From: an uncultured Selenomonadales bacterium
GTDB taxonomy: Bacteria > Bacillota > Negativicutes > Selenomonadales > Selenomonadaceae
Direction of reading: 5' to 3'
DNA length: 64,000 bases
Assembly (NCBI GenBank): GCA_947307055.1
Contig: CAMZHX010000001.1
Span: 185,085 to 249,084 of the forward strand
In this document: in pieces, positions 1 to 10,684 of the stretch
Position numbering within the stretch: position 1 is the first letter of the stretch
How the letters are laid out: every line of letters begins with the position of its first letter
Position numbers and translations under genes: made by a program
The notes under the pieces: model-generated
Database searches by the model: none
Told to the model about the DNA's origin: nothing
The model's input: only the letters and a program-made list of their open reading frames with translations

Positions 1-1
1 C

Positions 2-451
2 ATGGATAACCGCCAAATACTTTTAGTCAACGCGAACAGCAATTTGGATATTAAAACTGTGCAAGACCTCGCGGGCAAAATCGTCGGGACGCAAGCCGGC
101 TCCAATTCCGAAACTTACGTCGACCACAACGAAGACTTTAAAAACAGTTTGAAGGACTTCCGGACTTACGGCACGTTCAAGACGGCGTTCAGAGATTTGG
201 CGGACGGCGAAGTTGACGTGTTGCTTGTCGATGAAATTGCCGGTCGTTACGCGATGAGCAAAATGCCGCAAAAGTTCAAAGCCCTCGAATTGACGATAGG
301 TTCCGCGACTGAAATTGGAATCGGTTTTCGTATGACTGATGTTGGATTGCGCGACGATGTGCAAAAAGTTTTCGACGAGATGATTGCGGACGGCACCGCT
401 AAAAAAATTTCGGAAAAGTGGTTTCAAGCAGATTTAGTTATTAGAGACTAG
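2..451 (+). CDS. Amino-acid ABC transporter substrate-binding protein, C-terminal part (5' end outside window)
   Basis: ORF open at window start; SBP_bac_3-like text 'DLAGKIVGTQAGSNSE...DLADGEVDVLLVDEIAGRYAM...IGIGFRMTD...ISEKWFQADLV'. Confidence 0.85.
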   Translation: MDNRQILLVNANSNLDIKTVQDLAGKIVGTQAGSNSETYVDHNEDFKNSLKDFRTYGTFKTAFRDLADGEVDVLLVDEIAGRYAMSKMPQKFKALELTIGSATEIGIGFRMTDVGLRDDVQKVFDEMIADGTAKKISEKWFQADLVIRD

Positions 452-548
452 CGTGTCTTCACACTACTACAAAAGGTTAAAGCTTATTCTATTTCCCTTG
501 TCCCTAGTCCCTTGTTCTGCTATAATCTTCGCGGAAAGGATGAACGAC

Positions 549-1175
549 ATGAGACATAAAAAATTTTTCGCGGGGATAATATCGGCGGCTATGCTTTTCA
601 CCACAAGTTCAACTTTCGCGCAAGCTTGGGAAGATGGCGAAGTCATTACCGAAGTCCCGACGGAAATTTATATGTGGGTGCAGTCGACGCCGCGAGCAAA
701 TTATTGGTTCAATCATCAGGCGGCGGGCTATCGAATCAAAGAAGACGGCACGTTGGATTTGAATACGTTGATGGTGCCGGCGATTTATCTTTACGACAAC
801 ATTCAGGTTGAAGACGTGATTCAAAAACGACGCTGGAAAAAACTCCCAACACGCGGCTATAATAAACTCGTCGGGCGTTCGGAGCTTTTGAAGTTCGATT
901 TAAAAAATATGACGGTGCAAGTTGTCGAGAAAACCGATTTGGACGACACGTGGGGAGCTTTGGATAAAGATACGCCAGGCGAGCCGGTCGAATTGAAATC
1001 CCTTTCGGACAAAGATGTTATGTACAAATTTTATCGGGCGATATTGGCTTGGGCAAAGGATCATAACGAATTGATAATCGGGCGGTCAAAAGGCATTTTG
1101 AGCGACGAGGACGGCGACCTGCCGATAAATCAAGTCCCGATAAATAAAATTTTCATTCCGCCCGCCACCCCTTGA
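549..1175 (+). CDS. Secreted hypothetical protein with N-terminal signal peptide
   Basis: Start MRHKKFFAGIISAAMLFTTSSTFAQA is a typical signal peptide; GGAAAGGA upstream of ATG 549; no family recognised. Confidence 0.6.
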   Translation: MRHKKFFAGIISAAMLFTTSSTFAQAWEDGEVITEVPTEIYMWVQSTPRANYWFNHQAAGYRIKEDGTLDLNTLMVPAIYLYDNIQVEDVIQKRRWKKLPTRGYNKLVGRSELLKFDLKNMTVQVVEKTDLDDTWGALDKDTPGEPVELKSLSDKDVMYKFYRAILAWAKDHNELIIGRSKGILSDEDGDLPINQVPINKIFIPPATP

Positions 1176-1183
1176 AAATTTTC

Positions 1184-1212
1184 TTGACAGCAAAGTTTTA
1201 GAATGATAAACT
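1184..1212 (+). promoter_or_regulatory. Sigma-A-type promoter for tRNA-Ser
   Basis: TTGACA (1184-1189), 17-bp spacer, TAAACT (1207-1212) just upstream of the tRNA. Confidence 0.7.
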
Positions 1213-1225
1213 GCGCTTGCTTTGC

Positions 1226-1317
1226 GGAGAGTTGTCCGAGCGGCTTAAGGAGCACGACTGGAAATCGTGTGTTGCGTTGATAGCGCACCGAGGGTTCAAA
1301 TCCCTCACTCTCCGCCA
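1226..1317 (+). tRNA. tRNA-Ser(GGA), with encoded CCA
   Basis: Acceptor GGAGAGT/ACTCTCC, anticodon arm CACGA-CTGGAAA-TCGTG, long variable arm, T-loop GGTTCAAATCC, ends GCCA. Confidence 0.95.
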
Positions 1318-1366
1318 GAATTGCAATTAGTGACGCGCAATGCGCAATGAAAATATAATTGAGTTT

Positions 1367-1497
1367 CAGCTGTGAACGCAGAGACTTGGTTCGCCGAACG
1401 TAAAACTGTACTGACAATCTCGCCAGGGCATACGCAGCAACGAGAGGTTATTGTAGCGCAGCTTCGGATCTGGGTCAGGTCTTTGCGTTGACAGCTG
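1367..1497 (+). ncRNA. ffs: Bacterial SRP RNA (4.5S/small SRP RNA)
   Basis: Outer stem CAGCTGTGAACGCAGAGAC with GTCTTTGCGTTGACAGCTG, inner stem ACAATCTCG/CGAGAGGTTATTGT capped by CAGG...AGCA; position tRNA-Ser / SRP RNA / dnaX / ybaB / recR as in Bacillus; T-run follows. Confidence 0.75.
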
Positions 1498-1524
1498 GAA
1501 TTTTTTTTGCACGGAGGAAAATTT

Positions 1525-2973
1525 ATGGCTTACGAGGCATTATATACACGCGGCAGACCAAAAACGCTGTCACAACTAATCGGGCAGGAACACATCTCAA
1601 ACGCTTTGACACGAGCCATTTCGAGCAACAGACTTTCGCACGCTTACTTATTGGTCGGCACGCGCGGCACCGGTAAAACTTCTACGGCGCGACTTTTAGC
1701 CAAAGCTATGAATTGCGATAGAGTTCACGCCGCGCAACTTGACGGCCGCCCGCTCGAAAAAAAAGAAATCCCCTGCAATAGATGCGAATCATGCAGAGCC
1801 TTCGACACTTCGCCCGATAACGTCGAATTCGACGCCGCGTCAAATCGTTCAGTCGAGGACGTCACGCGCCTTTTGTCGACGGCTTACCTTGCGCCACTGC
1901 GCGCCCGCGTCAAAACATTCATAATCGACGAAGTGCACATGTTGTCGTTCGAGGCCGTCAACTCAATCCTAAAACTAATCGAAGAGCCGCCGCCCAATGT
2001 GGCATTTTTTTTAGCGACGACCGAATTAAACAAAGTGCCAATGACAATCCGTTCGCGTTGCCAAGTGCTAAACTTCCGACTGATTCCGCAAGCAGTAATC
2101 GCGCAGTATCTCGCGACCCTCGCAAGAAGATTGAATGTCGGCTTGCAAGAGGAAGCTGCTAAAAAAATTGCGCGGCTCGCTGAAGGTTCCATGCGCGACG
2201 CCATGACTTATCTTGACCAGTGCTACGCTATGGCGGACAAGGAAATCACATTGGAAAATGTCAACGAAACGCTCGGTCTTATCTCTGACGAAAACCTTGA
2301 CGAAATAATTTCCGCCGTCAAAGCTAAGGACAGAGCCGCCGTCGGTCGCGCCGTCACTCAAGCTTTTAGTTCGGGCTTGGCGGCAAATGTTATCGCCGAA
2401 TCTCTGATAACGCGGCTCAGGGATATTGAATTCGACATGCTCGAACGCGACGAAAAAAATTTTGCCGAGCTCGATAACTTCATCGACGCGCTAAGGAAAT
2501 CTATCGGCGAAATGTTCGGCTCCGGAATTCCAGATATTATTTTGGAAATGACGCTTATGAAACTTGCCGCGCCCGTGCAGAATTTTGTTATGACGACGCC
2601 CGCGCAGATTTCTGCGCCGCCTAATGAAAATCTTGACGCAGGGCAAAAAATTTTCTATCATACGGCTAATTCATTGAGCGAGGATAAAAGTTTAAGCTTT
2701 GCTCTCAGCAAGGCGATTGTCACGAAATTTGCGGGCGATACTCTGACTTTGGGATTTAAATCAGCGGCTATAGCTAACGAGTTCAAAAAAAGTCAGACGC
2801 AGTTTGAAGAGGCAATGGCGCAATCCGCTAATCGTGCAATAAAAATTTCCGTCGAGGTCGATGAAAATTTATTGCCGCCCGCTGTAAATAATCTTGCCGA
2901 GCCCGCTCGCTCAAATCTTGTCAGCGCGATGAAATTTTTCAATGCGTCCGACGTTATGAAAATTAGTGATTAA
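1525..2973 (+). CDS. dnaX: DNA polymerase III subunit gamma/tau
   Basis: MAYEALYTRGRPKTLSQLIGQEHI...GTRGTGKTSTARLLAKAMNC...DEVHMLS. Confidence 0.95.
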   Translation: MAYEALYTRGRPKTLSQLIGQEHISNALTRAISSNRLSHAYLLVGTRGTGKTSTARLLAKAMNCDRVHAAQLDGRPLEKKEIPCNRCESCRAFDTSPDNVEFDAASNRSVEDVTRLLSTAYLAPLRARVKTFIIDEVHMLSFEAVNSILKLIEEPPPNVAFFLATTELNKVPMTIRSRCQVLNFRLIPQAVIAQYLATLARRLNVGLQEEAAKKIARLAEGSMRDAMTYLDQCYAMADKEITLENVNETLGLISDENLDEIISAVKAKDRAAVGRAVTQAFSSGLAANVIAESLITRLRDIEFDMLERDEKNFAELDNFIDALRKSIGEMFGSGIPDIILEMTLMKLAAPVQNFVMTTPAQISAPPNENLDAGQKIFYHTANSLSEDKSLSFALSKAIVTKFAGDTLTLGFKSAAIANEFKKSQTQFEEAMAQSANRAIKISVEVDENLLPPAVNNLAEPARSNLVSAMKFFNASDVMKISD

Positions 2974-2986
2974 GGAGAGATTTTTA

Positions 2987-3361
2987 ATGGCACAACAGGG
3001 ATTCGATTTGAACGCGATATTGAAACAAGCGCAGGCCTTGCAACAGAGTTTTGAAGCTAACAAGGCCAAACTTAAACAGGAGACGGCAACGGCGCAAGTA
3101 GGCGGCGGCATGGTCAGCGCGACGGTCGACGGCGAAAAGGTCGTTAAGGAAATAAAAATCGCGCCGGAACTCGTGCAAGATGGAGATGTCAGCGCGATTG
3201 AAGATTTGGTAGTCAGCGCGGTCAATGCTGCCAACGCCGAAATTGATAAGAAAGTCAATGCGAATATGGCGGCGTTTGCAGGAAATGCACTTGGCGGCAT
3301 GGGAGCTAACTTGGGCAATATGGGCGACCTGCTCGGAAAATTTTTAGGTGGTACAAAGTAA
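2987..3361 (+). CDS. ybaB: YbaB/EbfC family nucleoid-associated protein
   Basis: Small protein between dnaX and recR; MAQQGFDLNAILKQAQALQQ...GGMVSATVDGEKVVKEIKI. Confidence 0.9.
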   Translation: MAQQGFDLNAILKQAQALQQSFEANKAKLKQETATAQVGGGMVSATVDGEKVVKEIKIAPELVQDGDVSAIEDLVVSAVNAANAEIDKKVNANMAAFAGNALGGMGANLGNMGDLLGKFLGGTK

Positions 3362-3399
3362 GCTTATAGGTGATAGCTTATAGCTGATAGGAAAAATTT

Positions 3400-3999
3400 A
3401 TGTCATCAAAAGCAATGGCGACGCTTATGGAGTCGCTAACGAAATTGCCGGGCGTCGGTGCTAAAACTGCCGCTCGGCTCGCTTATCATATAGTCGAGAT
3501 GAAGCCCGAAGACGTAGAAAATTTAGCGGCGGCGATTCGCTCGGTCAAACTTGAAACTCACCCTTGCGAAATTTGCTTTAACACCGTCGACGCCGATAAA
3601 ACTATCTGCGACATTTGCGCCTCCGATAAACGCGACGGGAAAATTATTTGCGTGGTCAAGGACGCCAAAGACCTCGACGCCATAGAGCGCGCCGGCTCCT
3701 TCGACGGGAAATATCATGTGACGGGCGGTTTGATTTCGCCTTTGGCGGGCGTGTCGCAAAATGATATTCATTTGCGCGAACTTATAAAGCGCGTCAGTGA
3801 TGATAATGTTCAGGAAGTGATAATCGCGTTCGAGCCGACGGTTGAGGGCGATGCGACTGCGCTATTTATTTCGCGGCTATTGAATCCTGCGGGCGTCAAG
3901 GTCACGAAACTTGCGCGAGGCTTAGCGGTCGGCGCGGACTTTTCCGGCACAGATTCTTTGACAATCGCTAAGGCAATCGAGAACCGCATACCAGTTTAA
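3400..3999 (+). CDS. recR: Recombination mediator RecR
   Basis: LTKLPGVGAKTAARLAYHI; Cys4 zinc finger CEICFNTVDADKTICDIC; Toprim-like ICVVKDAKDLDAIERAG. Confidence 0.97.
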   Translation: MSSKAMATLMESLTKLPGVGAKTAARLAYHIVEMKPEDVENLAAAIRSVKLETHPCEICFNTVDADKTICDICASDKRDGKIICVVKDAKDLDAIERAGSFDGKYHVTGGLISPLAGVSQNDIHLRELIKRVSDDNVQEVIIAFEPTVEGDATALFISRLLNPAGVKVTKLARGLAVGADFSGTDSLTIAKAIENRIPV

Positions 4000-4063
4000 A
4001 TGTCAAATCATTTAATTTAAATCAATAACAGCTCGCAATCTTTTATGTTAGTATGTTTAACTT

Positions 4064-4095
4064 ATGGCGTCTTTCTTTTTGTAACGCCATTTTTT
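4064..4095 (+). terminator. Intrinsic terminator after recR
   Basis: ATGGCGT...ACGCCAT 7-bp stem plus T-run; outer pairing TATGTTAG/CTAACATA flanks it. Confidence 0.7.
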
Positions 4096-4147
4096 AATTT
4101 AAGCTAACATATAATGGGTTGTGCAAAAAGATGGCGTCATGAAGGGC

Positions 4148-4176
4148 TTGACAAGCATTTTTTGCAATGATAATAT
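4148..4176 (+). promoter_or_regulatory. Strong promoter for the str/S10/spc/alpha superoperon
   Basis: Consensus TTGACA (4148-4153), 17-bp spacer, TAATAT (4171-4176), 46 bp upstream of the rpsL ATG. Confidence 0.8.
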
Positions 4177-4222
4177 TACGCCGCTTTTTGAAGGCATGAA
4201 AATTTTGGAAGGAGGTGGGCGC

Positions 4223-4606
4223 ATGCCAACCATAAATCAATTAGTGAGAAAAGGTCGTCAGATGTTGGAAGAGAAATCAACGGCTCCGGCTCTGAAAGAA
4301 TGTCCGCAGAAACGCGGCGTATGCACTCGCGTTTACACGACGACGCCCAAGAAACCGAATTCGGCACTTCGCAAGGTTGCGCGTGTCCGCTTGACCAACG
4401 CTATCGAAGTCACTGCATACATTCCCGGCATCGGGCACAACTTGCAGGAGCATAGCGTGGTTTTGATTCGCGGCGGGCGCGTCAAGGATTTGCCGGGTGT
4501 TCGCTATCATATCATTCGCGGCTCCCTCGATACCGCCGGCGTGCAAGATCGCAAAAAAGCGCGTTCAAAGTACGGCGCGAAGAAAGCTAAAGCCAAGAAG
4601 AAGTGA
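4223..4606 (+). CDS. rpsL: 30S ribosomal protein S12
   Basis: [13 protein letters not shown]...[30 protein letters not shown] before ATG 4223. Confidence 0.99.
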   Translation: MPTINQLVRKGRQMLEEKSTAPALKECPQKRGVCTRVYTTTPKKPNSALRKVARVRLTNAIEVTAYIPGIGHNLQEHSVVLIRGGRVKDLPGVRYHIIRGSLDTAGVQDRKKARSKYGAKKAKAKKK

Positions 4607-5154
<548 letters not shown>

Positions 5155-5166
5155 GGAGCAAGTTAA

Positions 5167-7254
5167 GTGTCAAGAGAGTTTTCACTAGAAAAAACTCGCA
5201 ACATCGGAATTATGGCGCACATAGACGCCGGCAAGACGACTACGACCGAGAGAATTTTGTTTTATACGGGTGTCAATCACAAACTCGGCGAAGTCCACGA
5301 GGGCGCGGCGACTATGGACTGGATGAAGCAGGAACAAGACCGCGGCATTACAATCACTTCGGCGGCCACGACCTGTTATTGGAAAGACCACAGGATCAAC
5401 ATCATCGACACGCCAGGTCACGTCGATTTTACGGCGGAAGTCGAACGTTCTTTGAGAGTTTTAGACGGCGCACTTGCAATCCTGACTGCTCGCGGCGGCG
5501 TTGAGCCACAGACCGAAACTGTTTGGCGACAGGCTGAAAGATATAACGTCCCGCGCATGGCTTACGTCAACAAAATGGACACAACCGGCGCAGATTTTTA
5601 TCACGTTATACAGATGATGCGCGACCGCCTCCATACAAATGCCATAGCGATTCAACTGCCGATTGGCGCGGAAGATAGTTTTCAAGGGATTGTTGACCTC
5701 GTCAAAATGGAAGCGATTGTTTATGACGACGACTTGGGCAAAGTTTCAAAGGAAGTCGAAATCCCCGACGATATGCTCGAAATGGCGGAAGATTATCGCG
5801 ACAAACTCCTTGAGGCCTGCGCGGAACAAGATGATGACTTCATGGAAAAATATCTCGGCGGCGAAGAAGTTACAATCAACGAGATAAAGTCCGTGATTCG
5901 TAAGGCGGTTATCGAATGCAAAATGACGCCGGTCACTTGCGGCACGTCCTACAAGAATCGCGGCGTTCAACCGTTGCTCGATGCGATTGTCGACTACATG
6001 CCAGCCCCGACTGATATTCCGCCGATTGAAGGCATAACTCCCGACGGCGAAGAAGATTCCCGCCCTTCAAGCGACGACGAACCATTTGCCGCGCTCACCT
6101 TCAAGATTATGACTGATCCATTTGTCGGCAAGCTTTCATTCGTTAGAGTTTATTCGGGCGTCCTCAAGTCTGGCTCCTACGTTTACAATTCGACTAAGGG
6201 CAGGAAAGAACGTATCGGGCGAATTTTGCAAATGCACGCCAACAATCGCAAGGAAATTGATTTCCTCTACAGCGGCGACATTGCGGCGGTTGTCGGGCTC
6301 AAAGATACTACGACCGGCGACACCCTCTGCGACGACAAAGCCCCGATTATCCTTGAGTCAATGCAATTCCCCGAACCTGTCATATCGGTTGCGGTTGAGC
6401 CCGCGACTAAAAACGACCAGGATAAAATGGGAATCGCGCTGCAGAAACTCGCTGAAGAAGACCCGACCTTTAAAGTCCACACCGACGCTGAGACCGGTCA
6501 AATTATAATTTCGGGCATGGGCGAATTGCATTTGCAAATCATCGTTGACAGAATGCTTGACGAGTTCAAAGTTGATTGCAAAGTCGGCGAGCCGCAAGTT
6601 GCTTATCGCGAGACTATTCGCAAGACTTCCAAAGGCGAGGGCAAATTTGTTCGTCAAACGGGCGGGCATGGTCAGTACGGTCATTGCTGGCTTGAAATTT
6701 CGCCTAACGAGACCGGCGCGGGCTTCGTCTTTGAAAATAAAATTGTCGGCGGCGTCATTCCAAAAGAGTACATCAATCCGATTGAAGCGGGCATCAAACA
6801 GGCTATGGAAAATGGAATTTTGGCGGGCTATCCAATGGTTGACGTTAAAGCGACGGTTTACGACGGCAGCTTTCACGAAGTCGACAGCAGCGAGGCGGCG
6901 TTCAAAATTGCAGGCTCTATGGCATTCAAGGCGGCGGCTGAAAAGGCTAAGCCCGTCTTGCTTGAACCTTACGTCAAAGTTGAAGTCACGGTGCCCGAAA
7001 GTTATATGGGCGACGTTATCGGCGATTTGAATTCGCGTCGCGGCAAGATTGACGGCATGGAGCCACGTAATAATTTGCAAATAATTCATGGATTCGTTCC
7101 GCTGTCTGAAATGTTTGGTTACGCGACGGACTTGCGCTCTAAAACTCAAGGGCGCGGCTCCTACTCAATGGAGGTCGCCTATTACGACGAAGTTCCAAAA
7201 AATATCTCTAATGAGATTGTTGCGAGAAACACCGGAGAATATCATAAGGAGTAA
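5167..7254 (+). CDS. fusA: Elongation factor G
   Basis: GTG start; [26 protein letters not shown]. Confidence 0.99.
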   Translation: MSREFSLEKTRNIGIMAHIDAGKTTTTERILFYTGVNHKLGEVHEGAATMDWMKQEQDRGITITSAATTCYWKDHRINIIDTPGHVDFTAEVERSLRVLDGALAILTARGGVEPQTETVWRQAERYNVPRMAYVNKMDTTGADFYHVIQMMRDRLHTNAIAIQLPIGAEDSFQGIVDLVKMEAIVYDDDLGKVSKEVEIPDDMLEMAEDYRDKLLEACAEQDDDFMEKYLGGEEVTINEIKSVIRKAVIECKMTPVTCGTSYKNRGVQPLLDAIVDYMPAPTDIPPIEGITPDGEEDSRPSSDDEPFAALTFKIMTDPFVGKLSFVRVYSGVLKSGSYVYNSTKGRKERIGRILQMHANNRKEIDFLYSGDIAAVVGLKDTTTGDTLCDDKAPIILESMQFPEPVISVAVEPATKNDQDKMGIALQKLAEEDPTFKVHTDAETGQIIISGMGELHLQIIVDRMLDEFKVDCKVGEPQVAYRETIRKTSKGEGKFVRQTGGHGQYGHCWLEISPNETGAGFVFENKIVGGVIPKEYINPIEAGIKQAMENGILAGYPMVDVKATVYDGSFHEVDSSEAAFKIAGSMAFKAAAEKAKPVLLEPYVKVEVTVPESYMGDVIGDLNSRRGKIDGMEPRNNLQIIHGFVPLSEMFGYATDLRSKTQGRGSYSMEVAYYDEVPKNISNEIVARNTGEYHKE

Positions 7255-7257
7255 AGT

Positions 7258-7325
7258 TGTCAGGTGGATAGTAGTCAGGTTAATATTACTAATAACCTAT
7301 CCACCTATTAACCTAATAACCTATT
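7258..7325. repeat. Short-period intergenic repeat (GGTTAAT / AACCTA) between fusA and tuf
   Basis: CAGGTGGATAGTAGTCAGGTTAATATTACTAATAACCTATCCACCTATTAACCTAATAACCTA. Confidence 0.75.
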
Positions 7326-7349
7326 TAGAATTAAGGAGTGTTCATTTAA

Positions 7350-8555
7350 ATGGCAAAGCAGAAATTTGACCGCAGTAAACCCCACGTAAACATCGGCACA
7401 ATCGGTCACATCGACCACGGCAAAACCACTTTGACTGCCGCTATTACCAAAATCCTCTCTGAAAAAGGTTTCGCAAAATACGAATCCTACGAGAACATTG
7501 ACAAGGCTCCGGAAGAACGCGAGCGCGGCATTACGATTAACACCGCTCACGTTGAGTACGAGACCGAAAAACGCCACTATGCGCACGTCGACTGCCCAGG
7601 CCACGCCGACTATATCAAAAACATGATTACTGGTGCGGCGCAAATGGACGGTGCAATTCTCGTCGTTGCCGCTTCCGATGGTCCTATGCCCCAGACTCGT
7701 GAGCATATCTTGCTTGCTCGTCAAGTCGGCGTTCCGGCTATCGTTGTTTTCCTTAACAAAGTTGACCAAGTCGACGACCCCGAACTCCTCGAACTCGTCG
7801 AAATGGAAGTTCGCGAACTCCTCAGCAAGTACGAATTCCCCGGCGATGATATTCCTGTTATTGCTGGCTCGGCTCTTCTTGCTCTCGAAGGCGATGAGGA
7901 ACAAAAGAAAAATATTCTTAAGCTCCTCGACGCTGTTGACGAATACATTCCGACTCCGACTCGTGATACCGATAAGCCCTTCCTTATGCCTGTTGAGGAC
8001 GTCTTCACGATTACCGGACGCGGCACCGTTGCTACCGGTCGTGTTGAACGCGGTATGTTGAAACTCAATGAGCCTGTTGAGATTGTCGGACTTCGTGACG
8101 AGCCTCGCAAAACTGTTGCGACCGGCATTGAAATGTTCCGCAAACTCCTTGACAGCGCAGTTGCCGGCGATAACGTTGGTGTTCTTCTGCGCGGCGTAGA
8201 CCGTAAAGAGATTGAGCGCGGTCAAGTTATCGCGAAACCCGGCACGATTCATCCGCACACGAAATTCAAAGCACAAGTTTACGTCCTGACTAAAGACGAG
8301 GGCGGCCGCCATACTCCGTTCTTCGCTAACTATCGTCCGCAATTCTACTTCCGCACAACCGACGTTACGGGCGTAGTCAGCGACCTCAAAGACACTAACG
8401 GTGCTGCGGCTGAAATGTGCATGCCTGGCGACCACATCGAAATGACGGTCGAACTTATCACCCCGATTGCTATCGAAAAAGGTTTGCTCTTCGCTATTCG
8501 CGAGGGCGGTCATACGGTTGGTTCGGGTCGTGTTATCGAGATTCTTGAAGCATAA
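7350..8555 (+). CDS. tuf: Elongation factor Tu
   Basis: [36 protein letters not shown]. Confidence 0.99.
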   Translation: MAKQKFDRSKPHVNIGTIGHIDHGKTTLTAAITKILSEKGFAKYESYENIDKAPEERERGITINTAHVEYETEKRHYAHVDCPGHADYIKNMITGAAQMDGAILVVAASDGPMPQTREHILLARQVGVPAIVVFLNKVDQVDDPELLELVEMEVRELLSKYEFPGDDIPVIAGSALLALEGDEEQKKNILKLLDAVDEYIPTPTRDTDKPFLMPVEDVFTITGRGTVATGRVERGMLKLNEPVEIVGLRDEPRKTVATGIEMFRKLLDSAVAGDNVGVLLRGVDRKEIERGQVIAKPGTIHPHTKFKAQVYVLTKDEGGRHTPFFANYRPQFYFRTTDVTGVVSDLKDTNGAAAEMCMPGDHIEMTVELITPIAIEKGLLFAIREGGHTVGSGRVIEILEA

Positions 8556-8589
8556 AAAATTTTTGACACTCGGTTAATAAATCGGTGAG

Positions 8590-8728
8590 GCGGTCGGTAG
8601 TCAGCCTAAGAACTGGTTGCCGGCCGCTGTTGCTGATTCAAGCTTTGACACGGCAGATTGCTCGGCGAGGAAATTCCGCTTTGTCGAGGGAACTGCTGCG
8701 GAGCAACGTTGGAAGCTAGACTTCCGAC
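8590..8728 (+). promoter_or_regulatory. Candidate structured 5' leader upstream of rpsJ (S10 operon leader)
   Basis: Stem GCGGTCGG (8590-8597) with CCGGCCGC (8620-8627), and hairpin GTTGGAAG-CTAGA-CTTCCGAC (8708-8728) abutting the rpsJ SD. Confidence 0.45.
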
Positions 8729-8743
8729 TAAGGAGGAATTATT

Positions 8744-9055
8744 TTGGCAAAGCAACAAAAAATTAGGATTCGCCTCAAGGCCTACGACCACAAATCGCTA
8801 GACCAGAGCGCGGCCAAGATTGTGGAGACCGCCAAAAAAACCGGCGCATCGGTTTCGGGACCTATCCCGTTGCCGACCGAAAAAAATATCTACACAATCT
8901 TGCGCTCGCCGCACGTCAACAAGGATTCGCGTGAACAATTCGAGATGCGCACGCATAAACGCCTTATTGACATTCTCCAGCCGACACATAAAACCGTTGA
9001 TGCGCTTATGCGGTTGGATTTGCCCGCCGGTGTTGACATCGAGATTAAGGTTTAA
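8744..9055 (+). CDS. rpsJ: 30S ribosomal protein S10
   Basis: TTG start; [30 protein letters not shown]. Confidence 0.99.
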   Translation: MAKQQKIRIRLKAYDHKSLDQSAAKIVETAKKTGASVSGPIPLPTEKNIYTILRSPHVNKDSREQFEMRTHKRLIDILQPTHKTVDALMRLDLPAGVDIEIKV

Positions 9056-9072
9056 TCGGGGAGGTGTAAACA

Positions 9073-9726
9073 TTGGCAAAAACAATTTTAGGTATTAAAC
9101 TCGGCATGACGCAAATTTTCACCGAAGAAGGGCGCGTTATCCCCGTGACGGTCGTAGAGAGCGGCAACAACGTCGTTATTCGCAACAAGACTGTCGACAC
9201 GGACGGCTACTGTGCGGTTCAACTCGGTTTCGGCGAAGTCAAAGAGGGCAAAGTTAATAAACCCGACATGGGGCAATTCAAAAAGGCTGAAGTTAAGCCC
9301 GTCAAATTTATTCGCGAAGTCAGATTGGCGGCGGAGTCCGAATACAAAATCGGCGACGTTCTCGGCGTAGACATTTTCGCGGCGGGCGAACTCGTTGACG
9401 TTATCGGCACCTCGAAGGGCAAAGGCTTCGCGGGCTCAATCAAACGTCACAACTTCGCACGCGGTCCTATGGGGCACGGCTCCAAATCTCATCGCGAACC
9501 CGGCTCAACCGGCGCAATGCTTTCCGGCCCCGGCGGTCGCGTCATCAAAGGTAAGAAATTGCCCGGTCGTATGGGCGGCATTCGCACCACGATTCAGCGT
9601 TTGACGGTCGTAAAGGTCGACGCCGATAGAAATTTGCTCCTCATCAAAGGCGCGATTCCTGGTCCGAAAAAAGGTTTGGTTATTGTCAGAGAGACGGTTA
9701 AGCCGGCTAAGGTTCATAAAAAATAA
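9073..9726 (+). CDS. rplC: 50S ribosomal protein L3
   Basis: TTG start; AKTILGIKLGMTQIFTEEGRVIPVTVVE. Confidence 0.99.
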   Translation: MAKTILGIKLGMTQIFTEEGRVIPVTVVESGNNVVIRNKTVDTDGYCAVQLGFGEVKEGKVNKPDMGQFKKAEVKPVKFIREVRLAAESEYKIGDVLGVDIFAAGELVDVIGTSKGKGFAGSIKRHNFARGPMGHGSKSHREPGSTGAMLSGPGGRVIKGKKLPGRMGGIRTTIQRLTVVKVDADRNLLLIKGAIPGPKKGLVIVRETVKPAKVHKK

Positions 9727-9747
9727 TCGAAAGGAGGAATTGAGATA

Positions 9748-10374
9748 ATGCCAACTGTAGCAGTTTACGATATGACGAATAACAAAGTCGGCGACCTCGA
9801 ACTCAGCGAAGAAATTTTCGGCGTAGAGATTAACGAAGGGCTGGTTCATCAAGCGGTTGTCATGCAAATGGCGTCGTGGAGACTGGGCACGCATGATACT
9901 AAAACTCGCGGCGAAGTTCGCGGCGGCGGCAAAAAGCCTTGGCGTCAAAAGGGTACGGGCAGAGCTCGTGCCGGTTCGCGCAGGAGTCCGCTTTGGCGCG
10001 GCGGCGGTACAATCTTCGGACCGCACCCCCGCAATTACGCTTTCAGCATGCCCCGCAAACAACGTCGCCTCGCAATTAAATGCGTCCTCACCGACAAAGT
10101 TAAGGGCGGTAATTTAATCGTCCTCGACGATTTGAACTTCGACGAGCCCAAGACGAAAAAATTTGTCGAGTTCCAAAAAACTTTCGGCGTTGACGGTTGC
10201 AAGTCGCTGTTCATTACCCGCGAGCTTATCGACAACGTGACGCGCTCTTCAAATAATCTGCAGAATGCTAAGGCAATCGCCGCACTTCAACTCAACGTCT
10301 ACGACATTCTCAACAGCGAAAAACTCTTCCTCACCAAAGACGCGGTTGCGAAAATCGAGGAGGTGTACGCCTGA
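9748..10374 (+). CDS. rplD: 50S ribosomal protein L4
   Basis: [33 protein letters not shown]. Confidence 0.99.
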   Translation: MPTVAVYDMTNNKVGDLELSEEIFGVEINEGLVHQAVVMQMASWRLGTHDTKTRGEVRGGGKKPWRQKGTGRARAGSRRSPLWRGGGTIFGPHPRNYAFSMPRKQRRLAIKCVLTDKVKGGNLIVLDDLNFDEPKTKKFVEFQKTFGVDGCKSLFITRELIDNVTRSSNNLQNAKAIAALQLNVYDILNSEKLFLTKDAVAKIEEVYA

Positions 10375-10655
10375 TGGAAGCCAGAGACATTTTGATTAAG
10401 CCGCTTATCAGTGAGCGTTCGACTGATTTAATGCAGGACGGCAAATTTGTTTTCGTCGTCGACAAGCACGCTAATAAAATTCAAATCGCGCAGGCCGTCA
10501 AAGAAATTTTCAACGTGACGGTTGAGGACGTCAACACAATCAACGTTAAGGGCAAGACTAAGCGTCGCGGCCGCACGGTCGGCAAGACGGATAGCTATAA
10601 AAAAGCTATCGTCAAGCTTAAAGCCGGCGAAACTATCGAATTCTTCAGCGCATAA
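10374..10655 (+). CDS. rplW: 50S ribosomal protein L23
   Basis: [34 protein letters not shown]; starts at the rplD stop. Confidence 0.98.
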   Translation: MEARDILIKPLISERSTDLMQDGKFVFVVDKHANKIQIAQAVKEIFNVTVEDVNTINVKGKTKRRGRTVGKTDSYKKAIVKLKAGETIEFFSA

Positions 10656-10684
10656 AAATTTTTGACAAAGGAGGTAAAACGTAA

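Noticed and set aside
1130-1417. Minus-strand ORF containing AESEGFEPSVRYQRNTRFPVVLLKPLGQLSAKQ
   Set aside because: This is the well-known spurious translation of a tRNA gene (antisense of tRNA-Ser), not a protein.
4121-4222. N-terminal extension of rpsL in the ORF track
   Set aside because: It spans the consensus promoter; the true start is ATG 4223 with SD and conserved MPTINQLV.
6358-7149. 263-aa minus-strand ORF antisense to fusA
   Set aside because: Shadow ORF of EF-G; composition mirrors the sense codons.
7308-8513. 401-aa minus-strand ORF antisense to tuf
   Set aside because: Shadow ORF produced by the biased codon usage of EF-Tu; no recognisable domain and no SD.
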